Origin: an uncultured Acetatifactor sp.
GTDB lineage: Bacteria > Bacillota > Clostridia > Lachnospirales > Lachnospiraceae
Assembly: GCA_910585805.1 (NCBI GenBank)
Contig: CAJUFB010000002.1
Coordinates: 70,114-117,625 of the forward strand
DNA length: 47,512 nt
Reading direction: 5' to 3'
The notes beneath the pieces were generated by a model. The model did not search any database. It was not told the origin of the DNA and saw only the letters and a list, made by a program, of their open reading frames with translations. Positions 24,678-33,954 of this stretch are shown piece after piece (the stretch's first letter is position 1; each line of letters begins with the position of its first letter). A program made the translations under genes and the position numbers.

Positions 24678-26531
24678 TTAATATGAAGAGAGAACATTTT
24701 TGTCCGGCACCTGGGCATACCATCTGGCCTGGGCACGGTACATCTCCGCGTACAGCCCGTTTCGCGCCATCAGCTCCTCATGGCTTCCGTCCTCCACAAC
24801 CCTGCCTTTATCAAACACCAGAATCCGGTCCACCACACTGGCAACACCCAGTCTGTGGGAAATCAGGATGGTGGTCTTGTCGCCAGTGAGCTGCCTGAAA
24901 TTTCTGTAAATATTTGCTTCTCCTATGGGGTCCAGCGCCGCCGTAGGCTCATCCAGGATATAGATACAGGCATTATCCCGGTAGAGCGCCCGCGTAATGG
25001 CAATTTTCTGCCACTGGCCGCCGGACAGATTATTCCCTGTATCGGAGAAAATACCTACCATTTCGTTCAGCGCATTGCCCTGGCCGTTGATTGCCTCATC
25101 CGCCCCTGTACTTCCTGCAAGCCGCAGTATCCCGTCGTCCTCCAGGGAACGCCCGGGCGAAGATATGGTGATGTTATTTCGCAGAGTATCCTGGTATTGG
25201 CAGAATCTCTGAAAAATAGCGGACACAGACCTGCGCAGCTTTTTCAGATTGCTCCCGATATCCTCTCCGTTGATACGGATGCATCCTTCCTCCAGCTGAT
25301 AAAAACCGCAGAGCAAACTCACAAAAGTAGACTTTCCGCTGCCGTTTGCCCCTACAATGGCTATCTTTTCCCCCTGTCTGATCTGTACCGTCACATGGTC
25401 AAGGGCTCTGTTCACATTATCGGGATAGGAAAAGGTAACATTTTCAAAGGCAATGTCCGCTTTCCTGTAGACCTCCTCCGCGGCGTCCCCTTCTGCGCCT
25501 TCTTCTGCCCTGTCCTGTCTTTTCTCCGCTTCTTCCCCGGATTCCCGCTCCATTTCCAACAGTCGGAAAAAATCCTCCACATATTTCATATCCGTAAAAA
25601 TGCTGACCGCATCCACAAGCAGAGCGGTGGTTACAGACTGAAGCTGCTCCGCTGACGACAACACGAGCATAAAAGTGCCCAGCCCCTTTGCCGGATCATG
25701 AAAAACTTCCCATACAGTCACCCATATTACCACAAAGTATACCCCGTTCCGAAAAACATCCGCAATACTGTTGTACCACACATGCCTGCCGATTACTTTC
25801 TTCCTTTTGTCAATATATCCGTCAGCCAGCTCCCGCCACCGCTCCTTTATATAGGGATACAGCCCGAAAAACCGGATTTCCTTCATGGGCGCATTCATAC
25901 GGCATAAATCGGAATAATGTATTGTGAGCGTCCCCTCCTTCATCCACTTGGTCCGCCTGCGGTAGGTTTCATCCTTCTGCAGCAGCGAAAGAACTGCCGC
26001 GGGGACAGATGTGCCGATCAGAGCAGCCACAAGCCAGGGATTTACAGTGAAAAGAATCGCCGCCACACTGACAAAGGAAATCGTTTTTGCCAGCCATCCC
26101 AGGAGGAGGGAAATGCTTCCGGCCGCCTTATCCCCGCCATAGGTTTTGATAAAATTCAGCCGCTCATAAAACCCGCCATAATTCTCGATATATTTATACG
26201 GAATTTCGCACAACAGTTTCAGCGTCTCTTCTTTTACGTAACGCTTTATTCGGGCAGCATCCTCCTTTGCATAATATTCCTGAATCAACTGAAGAAACAT
26301 CTGGGCCAGGTACAGGAGCACCACCCATGCAAAGGCTGCAAACGCGGCATTCAGCAGGGATGGATTCCCGGACAGCTGCCTGGCCGTATCCGTAAACGCA
26401 GCCAGCTTCAGAGAAATCAGCATGGGCAGAAATGCCGTCGGAAACCCAAGTGCCGCCGCAATTCGGGAGGGCACGCTTTTCATCCCGATGCTTAAGTTCA
26501 TACTGCGGAAAAAATATTTCAGCTTATTCAT
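24678..26531 (-). CDS. ABC exporter, fused permease and ATPase, subunit 2
   Basis: A 617-residue half-transporter: about 330 residues of membrane domain with some six helices, then a nucleotide-binding domain with Walker A IVGANGSGKSTFVSLLCG, Q-loop region AIFQRFCQYQDTL, signature NLSGGQWQKIAITRAL, Walker B CIYILDEPTAALDP and the switch His in TILISHRLG. ATG directly follows the stop codon of the upstream gene (TAAATG), and its AGGAGG ribosome site lies inside that gene, so translation is coupled. The two half-transporters presumably form a heterodimer exporting a peptide or lipid-like substrate; no substrate gene is nearby. A Glu/Ala-rich loop (about 340-365) separates the two domains. Confidence 0.9.
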   Translation of the reverse strand: MNKLKYFFRSMNLSIGMKSVPSRIAAALGFPTAFLPMLISLKLAAFTDTARQLSGNPSLLNAAFAAFAWVVLLYLAQMFLQLIQEYYAKEDAARIKRYVKEETLKLLCEIPYKYIENYGGFYERLNFIKTYGGDKAAGSISLLLGWLAKTISFVSVAAILFTVNPWLVAALIGTSVPAAVLSLLQKDETYRRRTKWMKEGTLTIHYSDLCRMNAPMKEIRFFGLYPYIKERWRELADGYIDKRKKVIGRHVWYNSIADVFRNGVYFVVIWVTVWEVFHDPAKGLGTFMLVLSSAEQLQSVTTALLVDAVSIFTDMKYVEDFFRLLEMERESGEEAEKRQDRAEEGAEGDAAEEVYRKADIAFENVTFSYPDNVNRALDHVTVQIRQGEKIAIVGANGSGKSTFVSLLCGFYQLEEGCIRINGEDIGSNLKKLRRSVSAIFQRFCQYQDTLRNNITISSPGRSLEDDGILRLAGSTGADEAINGQGNALNEMVGIFSDTGNNLSGGQWQKIAITRALYRDNACIYILDEPTAALDPIGEANIYRNFRQLTGDKTTILISHRLGVASVVDRILVFDKGRVVEDGSHEELMARNGLYAEMYRAQARWYAQVPDKNVLSSY

Positions 26532-29216
26532 TTAATCTTCCTCCTGGCGATACCACTGCGCCTGTTCCTGAAACAGTTTCGCGTACAGACCCCCTGCGGC
26601 AATCAGTTCCTCATGGCTTCCAACCTCGGCAACCTTTCCCTTGTCCAACAGAATGATTTTGTCCGCAAGCCTTGCAAAGCCGATCCGGTGGCTGATCAGG
26701 ATTGCGGTCCGTCCCCTGACCGTATCCCGGATATTCTCAAACTGCTCCATCTCCGAAATCGGATCCAGCATGGAGGCCGGTTCATCGAAAATCAGAATAT
26801 CCCTGTCGCTCATGTAAGCACGGGCCACAGCCAGCTTCTGGCTCTCCCCTCCCGAGAACTCCACACCCTCTTTTACCGCAGTTCTGTGTATATAAGTCTC
26901 CGTCCCGAAGGGCAGGTTTCTGACAAAATTCCGGGCCTGCCCTTTTTCCAGCGCCTTTTCTATTCTTTCCCTGTCGTCCACATGTTCAATGTCTCCAAAG
27001 CCGATATTTTCCCACACGGGGAAATGAAAGAGATAATAGTCCTGGAAAAAAGTCCCCACCTTTCCTCCCAGGAAGCCCTTTTCCAGACTTTCGTAATCTC
27101 TGCCCAGATAGGAAATGGCTCCTGCCGAAGGCCGATGCAACTGCAGAAGCAGTTTCACCAGAGTGGATTTCCCGCTTCCGTTTAAACCCACAAGCGCCAC
27201 CACCTCCCCTTTTTCAACGAAGACAGATACGTCTTCAAGGGCAGGCCTGTTATCCCTGTAAGAGAAGCAGAGGTTTTCTGTTCTGAATACGGGAGGGCTT
27301 TTTCTCCGGTCTGTCTCCTTCTCCAAGTCGCTGACCTCTCTGCTTCCATTGTCCCTGGCTGTTGTCTTTCCGGTTCTATGGCCCTGGCTGTTGTCTCTAT
27401 GGTTCCATTGCTCCGGGCTATTGTCTTCCCGGTCCCATTGCCCCGGGGCTGTTGTCTCTCCGGTTTCCGCCTCCTGCTCTTCCGCTTCCCTGTTTTCCCC
27501 GCTTTGCTCTCCGCATTCTATTCTGCTTCCAAAAATGCGGTATTGCCGTTCTAATGCGCATAAACCGTAATCTGCGCTTATAAGTGTCTTCGCCACACCG
27601 GAAACTGCCATAAATACATTCATGCACAGGGTAAAAATCACAAGCAGAACATCCACCTGCATATTCCCTTCCGCCAGTTCAAACAGCGAATAAACAATCA
27701 TCACAACCAGAAAAAGATACAGTCCGAATCCACTGATAAAAGTCCTCAGTTCCACTGCCAGATTATACTTTCTTCCATGCTCAAAAACCGCTCCGTATGC
27801 CTCTCTCCAGTTCCTGAGAATCATTTCTTTTGACTCAAAAATGCGCATTTCCCTGGCACAGTCCGGCTCTGCGGGCATACTCTCGTAATACTGTGCAAGA
27901 CGTTCCTTATCCCTTATTTCCTTCCAGTAATCCCGCATCCGCTCCGTAAAATTCAGGTTCAGACACATGATTCCTGCTATGTAAACAGCGGTTATAAAAA
28001 ACACCCATTTTGATACCGAAAACGCCACCAGAAGGAGAGAGAACAGCCCCACAAATTTCCCCAGGAGAGAACAGAAACAGCAGATAAAATCCGTCAGGGC
28101 GCCTTCCCGGAGAACACAGGCATGGTATTCGTCGTTGGTCTCCTTTTGCAAGAGTTCTTCCATGGAATAACTCTGGACACAATCCATCAGAATCTCCTCC
28201 ATACCGAAATAGTAGGAATCAAACATAATCGAGTAAACAAATTCCGTATTCAGACGATTGGAAATTCCTATCAGTGCCGTAACCATTCCAAGCAGAAGAA
28301 TCGTGGGGAAAACTGCCTCCATGCTCCCTTCCCCGGTTTCCAGAAAAGCATTCAGCGCCGCCAGAATATCCTGCCTGTAAGTCAGCGCGACTGCGGGCAG
28401 GACGGACACTGCGGACAAAATCACAGAGCATAGAATCAACAGTTTCTTATCCAGATACCATGCAAGTCCAAAAGCCCATTTCATTGCCTTTAATTTCATA
28501 ATGTTCACCCTTTCTACAGTGGTATTTCGAGGCCTGTCCTTCACGACCCCGTTTAGATTTCTGCCCACAGGAAGGATATCTCCGTTGCGCATGGTCACTT
28601 TTAGATGCTCAAACTGCATAATATGTTTCATGTTTACGATGATCCCCCTTTCAATCATCAGAAACCGTTCCCTGGGAAGACGGCCGTAAATCTTCTCAAG
28701 GGAATCCCTTTCCATATATACCCCGCCGTTCAGGCACTGAAAAAAGGCATATTTCTTCTCCTTTGTCACATACAGAATATGATCCATGCGCACTTTATAG
28801 CCGTGGGTTTTGGTCAGAATCACATAATAATCTGCTTTTTGTTCCTCTTCCTCACGGCGGATACGCTCCAGAATCATGCGCAGTTCCTTCTGATAGGAAT
28901 CCTTCAGTATATAGTAATATGCTCCTGTCCGAATACTCTGGAGCGCATATTTCTCATAGGAAGTCAGAAATACGATCCGCGCGTTCGTGTCCAGAAAGCG
29001 CACCTTCGCAGCCAGCTCCAGACCGCTCATTCCGGGCATCTCCACATCAAACAGATAGATATCATAACTTTTCTGCCCCTTTAATTCCTCCAGAAGCGTG
29101 GTGCTCTCCAGATGCCGGATTTCAACGGCTTCCCTTTTGTCAGCATGGAAATCCCTTATTGTTTTCTCCACTTCCTCAACGAAACCAATATCGTCCTCCA
29201 CAATCACAATCCGCAT
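26532..29216 (-). CDS. LytTR response regulator fused in frame to ABC exporter subunit 1
   Basis: An unbroken frame of 894 residues joins two normally separate proteins. Residues 1-118 form a receiver domain (MRIVIVEDD acidic pocket, IYLFDVEMPGMSGLEL with the phospho-Asp, ILKDSYQKEL with the Lys). About 135-228 form a LytTR DNA-binding domain (HILYVTKEKKYAFF, MIERGIIVNMKHIMQF, LPVGRNL). From Met240 a half ABC exporter follows: membrane domain, a low-complexity linker with a 10-residue repeat, then LVGLNGSGKSTLVKLLLQLH, EFSGGESQKLAVARAYMS and ILIFDEPASMLDP. Start ATG 29216 has AGGAG upstream; the frame is open 73 codons further without support. An internal ATG at 28499 has its own AAAGGG site, so a separate exporter subunit could also be made. 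No sensor kinase is nearby. Confidence 0.75.
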   Translation of the reverse strand: MRIVIVEDDIGFVEEVEKTIRDFHADKREAVEIRHLESTTLLEELKGQKSYDIYLFDVEMPGMSGLELAAKVRFLDTNARIVFLTSYEKYALQSIRTGAYYYILKDSYQKELRMILERIRREEEEQKADYYVILTKTHGYKVRMDHILYVTKEKKYAFFQCLNGGVYMERDSLEKIYGRLPRERFLMIERGIIVNMKHIMQFEHLKVTMRNGDILPVGRNLNGVVKDRPRNTTVERVNIMKLKAMKWAFGLAWYLDKKLLILCSVILSAVSVLPAVALTYRQDILAALNAFLETGEGSMEAVFPTILLLGMVTALIGISNRLNTEFVYSIMFDSYYFGMEEILMDCVQSYSMEELLQKETNDEYHACVLREGALTDFICCFCSLLGKFVGLFSLLLVAFSVSKWVFFITAVYIAGIMCLNLNFTERMRDYWKEIRDKERLAQYYESMPAEPDCAREMRIFESKEMILRNWREAYGAVFEHGRKYNLAVELRTFISGFGLYLFLVVMIVYSLFELAEGNMQVDVLLVIFTLCMNVFMAVSGVAKTLISADYGLCALERQYRIFGSRIECGEQSGENREAEEQEAETGETTAPGQWDREDNSPEQWNHRDNSQGHRTGKTTARDNGSREVSDLEKETDRRKSPPVFRTENLCFSYRDNRPALEDVSVFVEKGEVVALVGLNGSGKSTLVKLLLQLHRPSAGAISYLGRDYESLEKGFLGGKVGTFFQDYYLFHFPVWENIGFGDIEHVDDRERIEKALEKGQARNFVRNLPFGTETYIHRTAVKEGVEFSGGESQKLAVARAYMSDRDILIFDEPASMLDPISEMEQFENIRDTVRGRTAILISHRIGFARLADKIILLDKGKVAEVGSHEELIAAGGLYAKLFQEQAQWYRQEED
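27345..27465 (-). repeat. Four 30-bp tandem repeats coding a linker in the ABC subunit
   Basis: Units start at 27345, 27375, 27405 and 27435, each with a CCATTG-like start and a GGCTGTTGTCT core (plus strand). In the protein they give roughly 10-residue units such as EDNSPEQWNH and RDNSQGHRTG between membrane and ATPase domains. The period keeps the frame. Confidence 0.75.
28495..28520 (-). promoter_or_regulatory. Internal ribosome site and start for the ABC part
   Basis: AGAAAGGGTGAAC lies 3-10 bases before ATG 28497-28499, at the boundary between LytTR and ABC portions of the fused frame. It decides whether a free 655-residue exporter subunit is also translated. Confidence 0.5.
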
Positions 29217-29289
29217 TATACCACGCTCCTGTCTTATTCTGCATTCCCTTCGCTCCCGATAAAAGGCGCGTCTCTTTGCGCCGCGTTCA

Positions 29290-29341
29290 ACTATAGTAAG
29301 CTGCATTTGCTTACTATAGTATAGTTTCTGCCGAAATTCAA
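29290..29341 (-). promoter_or_regulatory. Promoter with overlapping 12-bp dyad operator for the regulator-ABC operon
   Basis: Minus strand: -35 TTGAAT (29336-29341), 17 bases, -10 TATAGT (29313-29318). A perfect inverted repeat, ACTATAGTAAGC at 29290-29301 and GCTTACTATAGT at 29309-29320 with a 7-base spacer, covers the -10 box and the transcription start. Such placement suits a dimeric repressor; which one is unknown. The LytTR protein itself usually binds direct repeats, so it is not the obvious candidate. Confidence 0.65.
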
Positions 29342-29550
29342 TAGACTGGCCGCAATCAGCATTTTTTTGACCGCCATATCCTTTTCTGTGAGATTTCCAT
29401 ATGGTTACCGGGAGGATGGGAATAAGTCGCGCCAATACCGGGACGCGGCGAAATGAATTCTTTGATAATTCATGAGAATTCTTTTTTATCTTAATATGGT
29501 ATTCCGCAAAATTCTGTGATAGAATAGAAGGGTATTTTTTGAAAAAGGAA

Positions 29551-29582
29551 AACTCGTGAGCATACAGAAGCGCTCACGAGTT
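29551..29582. other. Perfect 11-bp hairpin before the DUF1846 gene
   Basis: AACTCGTGAGC (29551-29561) pairs with GCTCACGAGTT (29572-29582) around a 10-base loop, 62 bases before the DUF1846 start. A -10-like TAGAAT lies near 29520 upstream. It may be a leader hairpin or an operator. Apart from this and the operator at 29290-29320 the 29217-29643 gap holds nothing recognised. Confidence 0.5.
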
Positions 29583-29643
29583 ATAAGTTTAATGTCGGCG
29601 AATGTTTTGGGACATGAGTATAACTACGAAAGCGAGGCTGGAA

Positions 29644-31119
29644 ATGAAAATTGGTTTTGACAATGACAAATACCTGAAAACGCAGTCGGAACACATCAAG
29701 GAGCGTATTGTCCAGTTTGGGGACAAGCTCTATCTGGAATTCGGCGGAAAGCTCTTCGACGACTATCACGCTTCCAGGGTACTGCCCGGCTTCGCTCCCG
29801 ACGCGAAGCTGCAGATGCTGATGCAGCTGTCGGACTGCGCCGAAATCGTCATCGTCATCAGCGCAGTGGATATCGAAAAGAATAAGATACACGGCGACCT
29901 GGGGATTACCTATGACGTCGATGTGCTGCGCCTGCGCGACGAGTTCCAGAGCAGAGGACTGTATGTGGGCAGCGTGGTTATCACCCATTACCAGGGGCAG
30001 CACAGCGCGGAGCAGTTCAAGGCAAAGCTGGAAAAGAAAAACATTAAAGTATACCTTCACTACACCATTGAAGGCTATCCTGCCAATGTCTCTCTGATTG
30101 TCAGCGAAAACGGCTACGGGAAAAACGATTACATCGAAACCACCCGTCCCCTGATTGTGGTCACGGCGCCAGGGCCGGGCAGCGGCAAGATGGCCACCTG
30201 CCTCTCCCAGCTCTACCATGACAGACAGCGGGGCATCAAAGCCGGCTACGCCAAATTCGAGACCTTCCCCATCTGGAACATACCGTTAAAGCATCCCATC
30301 AATCTGGCCTATGAAGCGGCCACTGCGGATCTGAACGATGTAAACATGATCGATCCCTTCCACCTGGAGGCCTATGGCGAGACAGCGGTAAATTATAACC
30401 GGGATATCGAGATTTTCCCGGTGCTGAATGCTATTTTCGAAAGTATTTACGGGGAAAATCCCTATAAATCCCCTACTGACATGGGTGTCAACATGGCCGG
30501 CAACTGTATCATCGACGATGAAGCATGCTGCGAGGCCTCGAAGATGGAGATTATCCGCCGCTATTATACCACTCTTGGCAGAATGGTCCGGGACGACGCT
30601 TCCGAAAACGAGCTGCTCAAGATTGAACTGCTGATGAAACAGGCCAAAATCACCACCGCCGACAGGAAAGTCACCTCTGTCGCAAAAGAACTGGCAGAAG
30701 CGTTGGGAGTACCCACTGCGGCCATCGAGTTGCCTGACGGACATATCATCACTTCCAAGACCTCGGACTTTCTGGGTGCTTCCGCAGCCCTGCTGCTGAA
30801 TGCCCTGAAATATCTGGCGGACGTGGACCATAACCTGAAGCTGATTAAACCGGAGGCTATCGAACCCATTCAGGATCTGAAAGTGCGCTACCTGGGCGGC
30901 AAGAATCCCCGGCTTCACACCGATGAGGTACTGATTGCCCTGACTCTGGCAGCCTGCAGCGACGAAAATGCCAGGCGGGCCCTGGAGCAGCTCCCCAGCC
31001 TGAAGGGATGCCAGGTACACACTTCGGTAATGCTCTCCGAGGTAGATATCAAAATTTTCAAAAAGCTGGGCGTAGACCTGACCTGCGAACCCATCCAGAC
31101 CACCCGCAGAAAATATTAA
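29644..31119 (+). CDS. DUF1846 domain-containing protein
   Basis: A 491-residue member of DUF1846, a conserved Firmicutes family of unknown activity with a nucleotide-binding-like fold. It begins MKIGFDNDKYLKTQSEHIKE as family members do, and contains VVTAPGPGSGKMATCLSQLY (a P-loop-like glycine stretch), KFETFPIWNIPLKHPINLAY, NRDIEIFPVLNAIFE and a C-terminal LGGKNPRLHTDEVLIAL. The frame is open 14 codons further upstream, but GAGG precedes ATG 29644 and the family N-terminus starts here. pyrG follows in the same direction after 175 bases. No catalytic role can be stated. Confidence 0.9.
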   Translation: MKIGFDNDKYLKTQSEHIKERIVQFGDKLYLEFGGKLFDDYHASRVLPGFAPDAKLQMLMQLSDCAEIVIVISAVDIEKNKIHGDLGITYDVDVLRLRDEFQSRGLYVGSVVITHYQGQHSAEQFKAKLEKKNIKVYLHYTIEGYPANVSLIVSENGYGKNDYIETTRPLIVVTAPGPGSGKMATCLSQLYHDRQRGIKAGYAKFETFPIWNIPLKHPINLAYEAATADLNDVNMIDPFHLEAYGETAVNYNRDIEIFPVLNAIFESIYGENPYKSPTDMGVNMAGNCIIDDEACCEASKMEIIRRYYTTLGRMVRDDASENELLKIELLMKQAKITTADRKVTSVAKELAEALGVPTAAIELPDGHIITSKTSDFLGASAALLLNALKYLADVDHNLKLIKPEAIEPIQDLKVRYLGGKNPRLHTDEVLIALTLAACSDENARRALEQLPSLKGCQVHTSVMLSEVDIKIFKKLGVDLTCEPIQTTRRKY

Positions 31120-31294
31120 AAAGGAAATTCTCTGCCATGCTTCGGTACTGGACGGGGATGCGGAACCGGAATATATCAGTCCCGGAGCAAAGGCCCCGGG
31201 AAGAAAGTTCCGGATGCGCACTTTACAGACGAAGCTCTCTTCCCTGGAAAGGGGGCGGAGCGCAGAGACGGAACTGGAACAGGAGGATAACAAT

Positions 31295-32905
31295 ATGGCA
31301 GTTAAATATGTATTTGTCACAGGCGGCGTAGTCTCCGGCCTGGGAAAGGGCATTACGGCCGCATCCCTGGGACGGTTGCTGAAAGCCCGCGGCTACAAGG
31401 TTACCATGCAGAAATTTGACCCTTATATCAACATAGACCCGGGCACCATGAACCCCATCCAGCACGGGGAAGTATTCGTCACCGACGACGGAGCCGAAAC
31501 CGACCTGGACCTGGGACATTACGAACGTTTTATCGACGAAAGCCTGGGGAAAAATTCCAACGTCACCACCGGCAAAGTATACTGGGCTGTACTTCAAAAG
31601 GAACGCCGCGGGGATTACGGCGGCGGCACGGTGCAGGTCATACCCCATATCACAAACGAAATCAAGAGTCGTTTTTATCGGAATTTCACAGATCCCGATA
31701 CCCGTATCGCCATTATCGAGGTAGGCGGCACAGTCGGCGACATTGAAAGCCAGCCCTTTCTGGAATCCATCCGCCAGTTTCAGCAGGATGTAGGGCATGA
31801 AAACGCCATTCTGATTCATGTCACACTGATTCCCTATCTGAGTGCTTCCCAGGAATTGAAAACGAAACCCACCCAGGCCAGCGTAAAAGACCTGCAGGGA
31901 ATGGGCATTCAGCCGGATATTATTGTATGCAGAAGCGAGCATCCTCTGGAAGATGGCCTGAAAGACAAAATTGCGCTGTTTTGCAATGTCCCCAGCAAAC
32001 GGGTATTACAGAACCTGGATGTGGAATATCTCTACGAAGCGCCCCTGGCCATGGAGAAGGAGCATCTGGCCCAGGTTGCATGCGAATGCCTGCATCTGGA
32101 CTGTCCCGAACCCGACCTGACAGACTGGGAGAAGATGGTGGACGCCTTAAAACATCCCACCGATGAAGTCACTGTGGCCCTGGTGGGAAAATATGTCGCC
32201 CTCCACGACGCCTACATCAGTGTAGTAGAAGCGCTGAAGCACGGCGGTATCTCCAACCATGCCACAGTGCATATCAAATGGATTGATTCCGAAACCGTCA
32301 CGGAAGAAAATGCGGAAGAACTGTTTTCCGACGTAAACGGCATCCTGATTCCCGGCGGCTTCGGCTCCCGGGGCATTGAGGGCAAGATCACGGCAATCCG
32401 ATATGCCCGTACCCATAGCAAGCCCATGCTTGGACTGTGTCTCGGCATGCAGCTTACCATCGTTGAATATGCCCGCAATGTGCTGGGTTACCGGGATGCC
32501 CACAGCATCGAGCTGGACCCCAATACCACCCATCCGGTCATCGCCCTGATGCCGGACCAGAACGGCGTGGAAGACATCGGCGGCACTCTGCGTCTGGGTG
32601 CGTATCCCTGTGTACTGGACAGGGCTTCCAGAGCCTATGAGCTGTACGGCGAGGAAACCATCTACGAAAGGCACCGCCACCGCTACGAGGTCAACAATGA
32701 TTATCGGGCGGTGTTGACGGAAAACGGCCTGCGCCTCTCCGGCACTTCCCCCGACGGACGCATTGTGGAGATGTGCGAGCTCACGGAGCATCCCTTCTAT
32801 GTAGCCACCCAGGGGCACCCGGAGCTGAAATCCCGCCCCAACAGGCCCCACCCGCTGTTCAGGGGATTTGTGGCGGCGATGCTTGCGGATAAACGTAACG
32901 TATAG
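31295..32905 (+). CDS. pyrG: CTP synthase
   Basis: A 536-residue glutamine amidotransferase that converts UTP to CTP with ATP and glutamine-derived ammonia. The synthetase domain (1-265) begins KYVFVTGGVVSGLGKGITAA and holds QKFDPYINIDPGTM, GEVFVTDDGAETDLDLGHYE and IEVGGTVGDIESQPFLE. The class I glutaminase domain (about 290-530) has GILIPGGFGSRGIEGKI, LGLCLGMQLTIVEYAR with the nucleophilic Cys, and the His-Glu pair in THPELKSRP region equivalents (TQGHPELKSRP). The frame continues 27 codons upstream; AGGAGG at 31281-31286 fixes ATG 31295. The 175-base leader (31120-31294) is GC-rich with several small inverted repeats, but I see no clear attenuator. Confidence 0.97.
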   Translation: MAVKYVFVTGGVVSGLGKGITAASLGRLLKARGYKVTMQKFDPYINIDPGTMNPIQHGEVFVTDDGAETDLDLGHYERFIDESLGKNSNVTTGKVYWAVLQKERRGDYGGGTVQVIPHITNEIKSRFYRNFTDPDTRIAIIEVGGTVGDIESQPFLESIRQFQQDVGHENAILIHVTLIPYLSASQELKTKPTQASVKDLQGMGIQPDIIVCRSEHPLEDGLKDKIALFCNVPSKRVLQNLDVEYLYEAPLAMEKEHLAQVACECLHLDCPEPDLTDWEKMVDALKHPTDEVTVALVGKYVALHDAYISVVEALKHGGISNHATVHIKWIDSETVTEENAEELFSDVNGILIPGGFGSRGIEGKITAIRYARTHSKPMLGLCLGMQLTIVEYARNVLGYRDAHSIELDPNTTHPVIALMPDQNGVEDIGGTLRLGAYPCVLDRASRAYELYGEETIYERHRHRYEVNNDYRAVLTENGLRLSGTSPDGRIVEMCELTEHPFYVATQGHPELKSRPNRPHPLFRGFVAAMLADKRNV

Positions 32906-32971
32906 TCCCGACACAAAATCAACGGCTGCACCGTATTCGAAAAAGGCATCAAAATCCGGCAAAAAGTAAAC

Positions 32972-33017
32972 AAAAAAGAGGAACCTGTACGCCTGAAATG
33001 AACAGTTCCTCTTTTTT
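32972..33017. terminator. Bidirectional terminator between pyrG and the YitT-type gene
   Basis: AAAAAAGAGGAACCTGT pairs with ACAGTTCCTCTTTTTT around a loop of about 11 bases. A-run on one side and T-run on the other serve pyrG (plus) and the convergent YitT-type gene (minus). Confidence 0.85.
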
Positions 33018-33059
33018 AAACAATGACAATGCAAACGCAGCATACTCCGGCGCCGCATC

Positions 33060-33953
33060 CTACAGCTTCTTCAGGAAATTCCCGTCCACGCTGACCCCTT
33101 CATTGATCACAATGAACGCATGGGGATCATACTTATGAACGATCGCCTTCAATCGGCCTACCTCGTACTTGGACAGCGTGACGTACAGCATATGGGACTC
33201 CTGATGGGTATAAGCACCCTGGGTAGTCCATTTTGTCATGCCCCTGTACAGTTCATCGAAGACCGCCTTCTCCAGTTCCGGCGTATCGGCCTTGGTGACG
33301 ATATTGGCCTCCACATTGATATTCTGGGTATGTACCCTGTCCATGGCGGTAGAGTATACTGCCGCATAAATAATACAGTACACCACAATCTCCACATCAA
33401 ACAGGAAAAAACATATCCCGTACAGTACCAGATTCAGCATAAGCCCGGCCTTTCCCACGCTAAAGTCCTTCTTCCACCTGGCCAGAATCAGCCCAACCAC
33501 ATCCATTCCGCCGCTGGAGGAAGCCATCCGGAGCATCACGCCGATCCCGCTGCCGGAGATAATGCCGCCCACTACGCAGGCCGCCATTCTGTCCTCCACG
33601 ATCACCGTAACCGGAATGACGGACAGGAACGCGGTCATCGCCGTAACGGTGACCAGCGTTTTGAAAAAGAATGTCTTTCCCAGCCTGGTAAACGCAAGTA
33701 TAAACAGCGGGACATTGATCATATAATAAATCAAACCGGCTACATCAAAGCCCCCGAAATCCAACCCGAAATATCTGCTCAGCACAGTACGGATGACCTG
33801 GGAGAAACCCATGACACCGCCCGAGTACAGCCCTGCCGGCACAATAAACAGGTTCACACCCAGCGCATACACAAAGGCTGCCACCACACAGAGCAGCGTC
33901 CGCTTTGTCTCGTATATAATAAAATCTTTTTTCATGAATGTTCTTTCTTTCAT
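33060..33953 (-). CDS. YitT-family membrane protein (DUF161/DUF2179)
   Basis: A 297-residue integral membrane protein with five to six hydrophobic segments in the first 200 residues (for example LLCVVAAFVYALGVNLFIVP, GLYSGGVMGFSQVIRTVLSR, MAACVVGGIISGSGIGVMLR) and GMDVVGLILARWKK, typical of the YitT family. The last 85 residues form the soluble DUF2179 domain (VEANIVTKADTPELEKAVF, AFIVINEGVSVDGNFLKKL). The function of the family is not established; transport is assumed. ATG 33953 is one base after the thioredoxin stop codon; an in-frame ATG at 33935 is a possible alternative because neither has a strong ribosome site. Confidence 0.9.
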   Translation of the reverse strand: MKERTFMKKDFIIYETKRTLLCVVAAFVYALGVNLFIVPAGLYSGGVMGFSQVIRTVLSRYFGLDFGGFDVAGLIYYMINVPLFILAFTRLGKTFFFKTLVTVTAMTAFLSVIPVTVIVEDRMAACVVGGIISGSGIGVMLRMASSSGGMDVVGLILARWKKDFSVGKAGLMLNLVLYGICFFLFDVEIVVYCIIYAAVYSTAMDRVHTQNINVEANIVTKADTPELEKAVFDELYRGMTKWTTQGAYTHQESHMLYVTLSKYEVGRLKAIVHKYDPHAFIVINEGVSVDGNFLKKL

Positions 33954-33954
33954 G

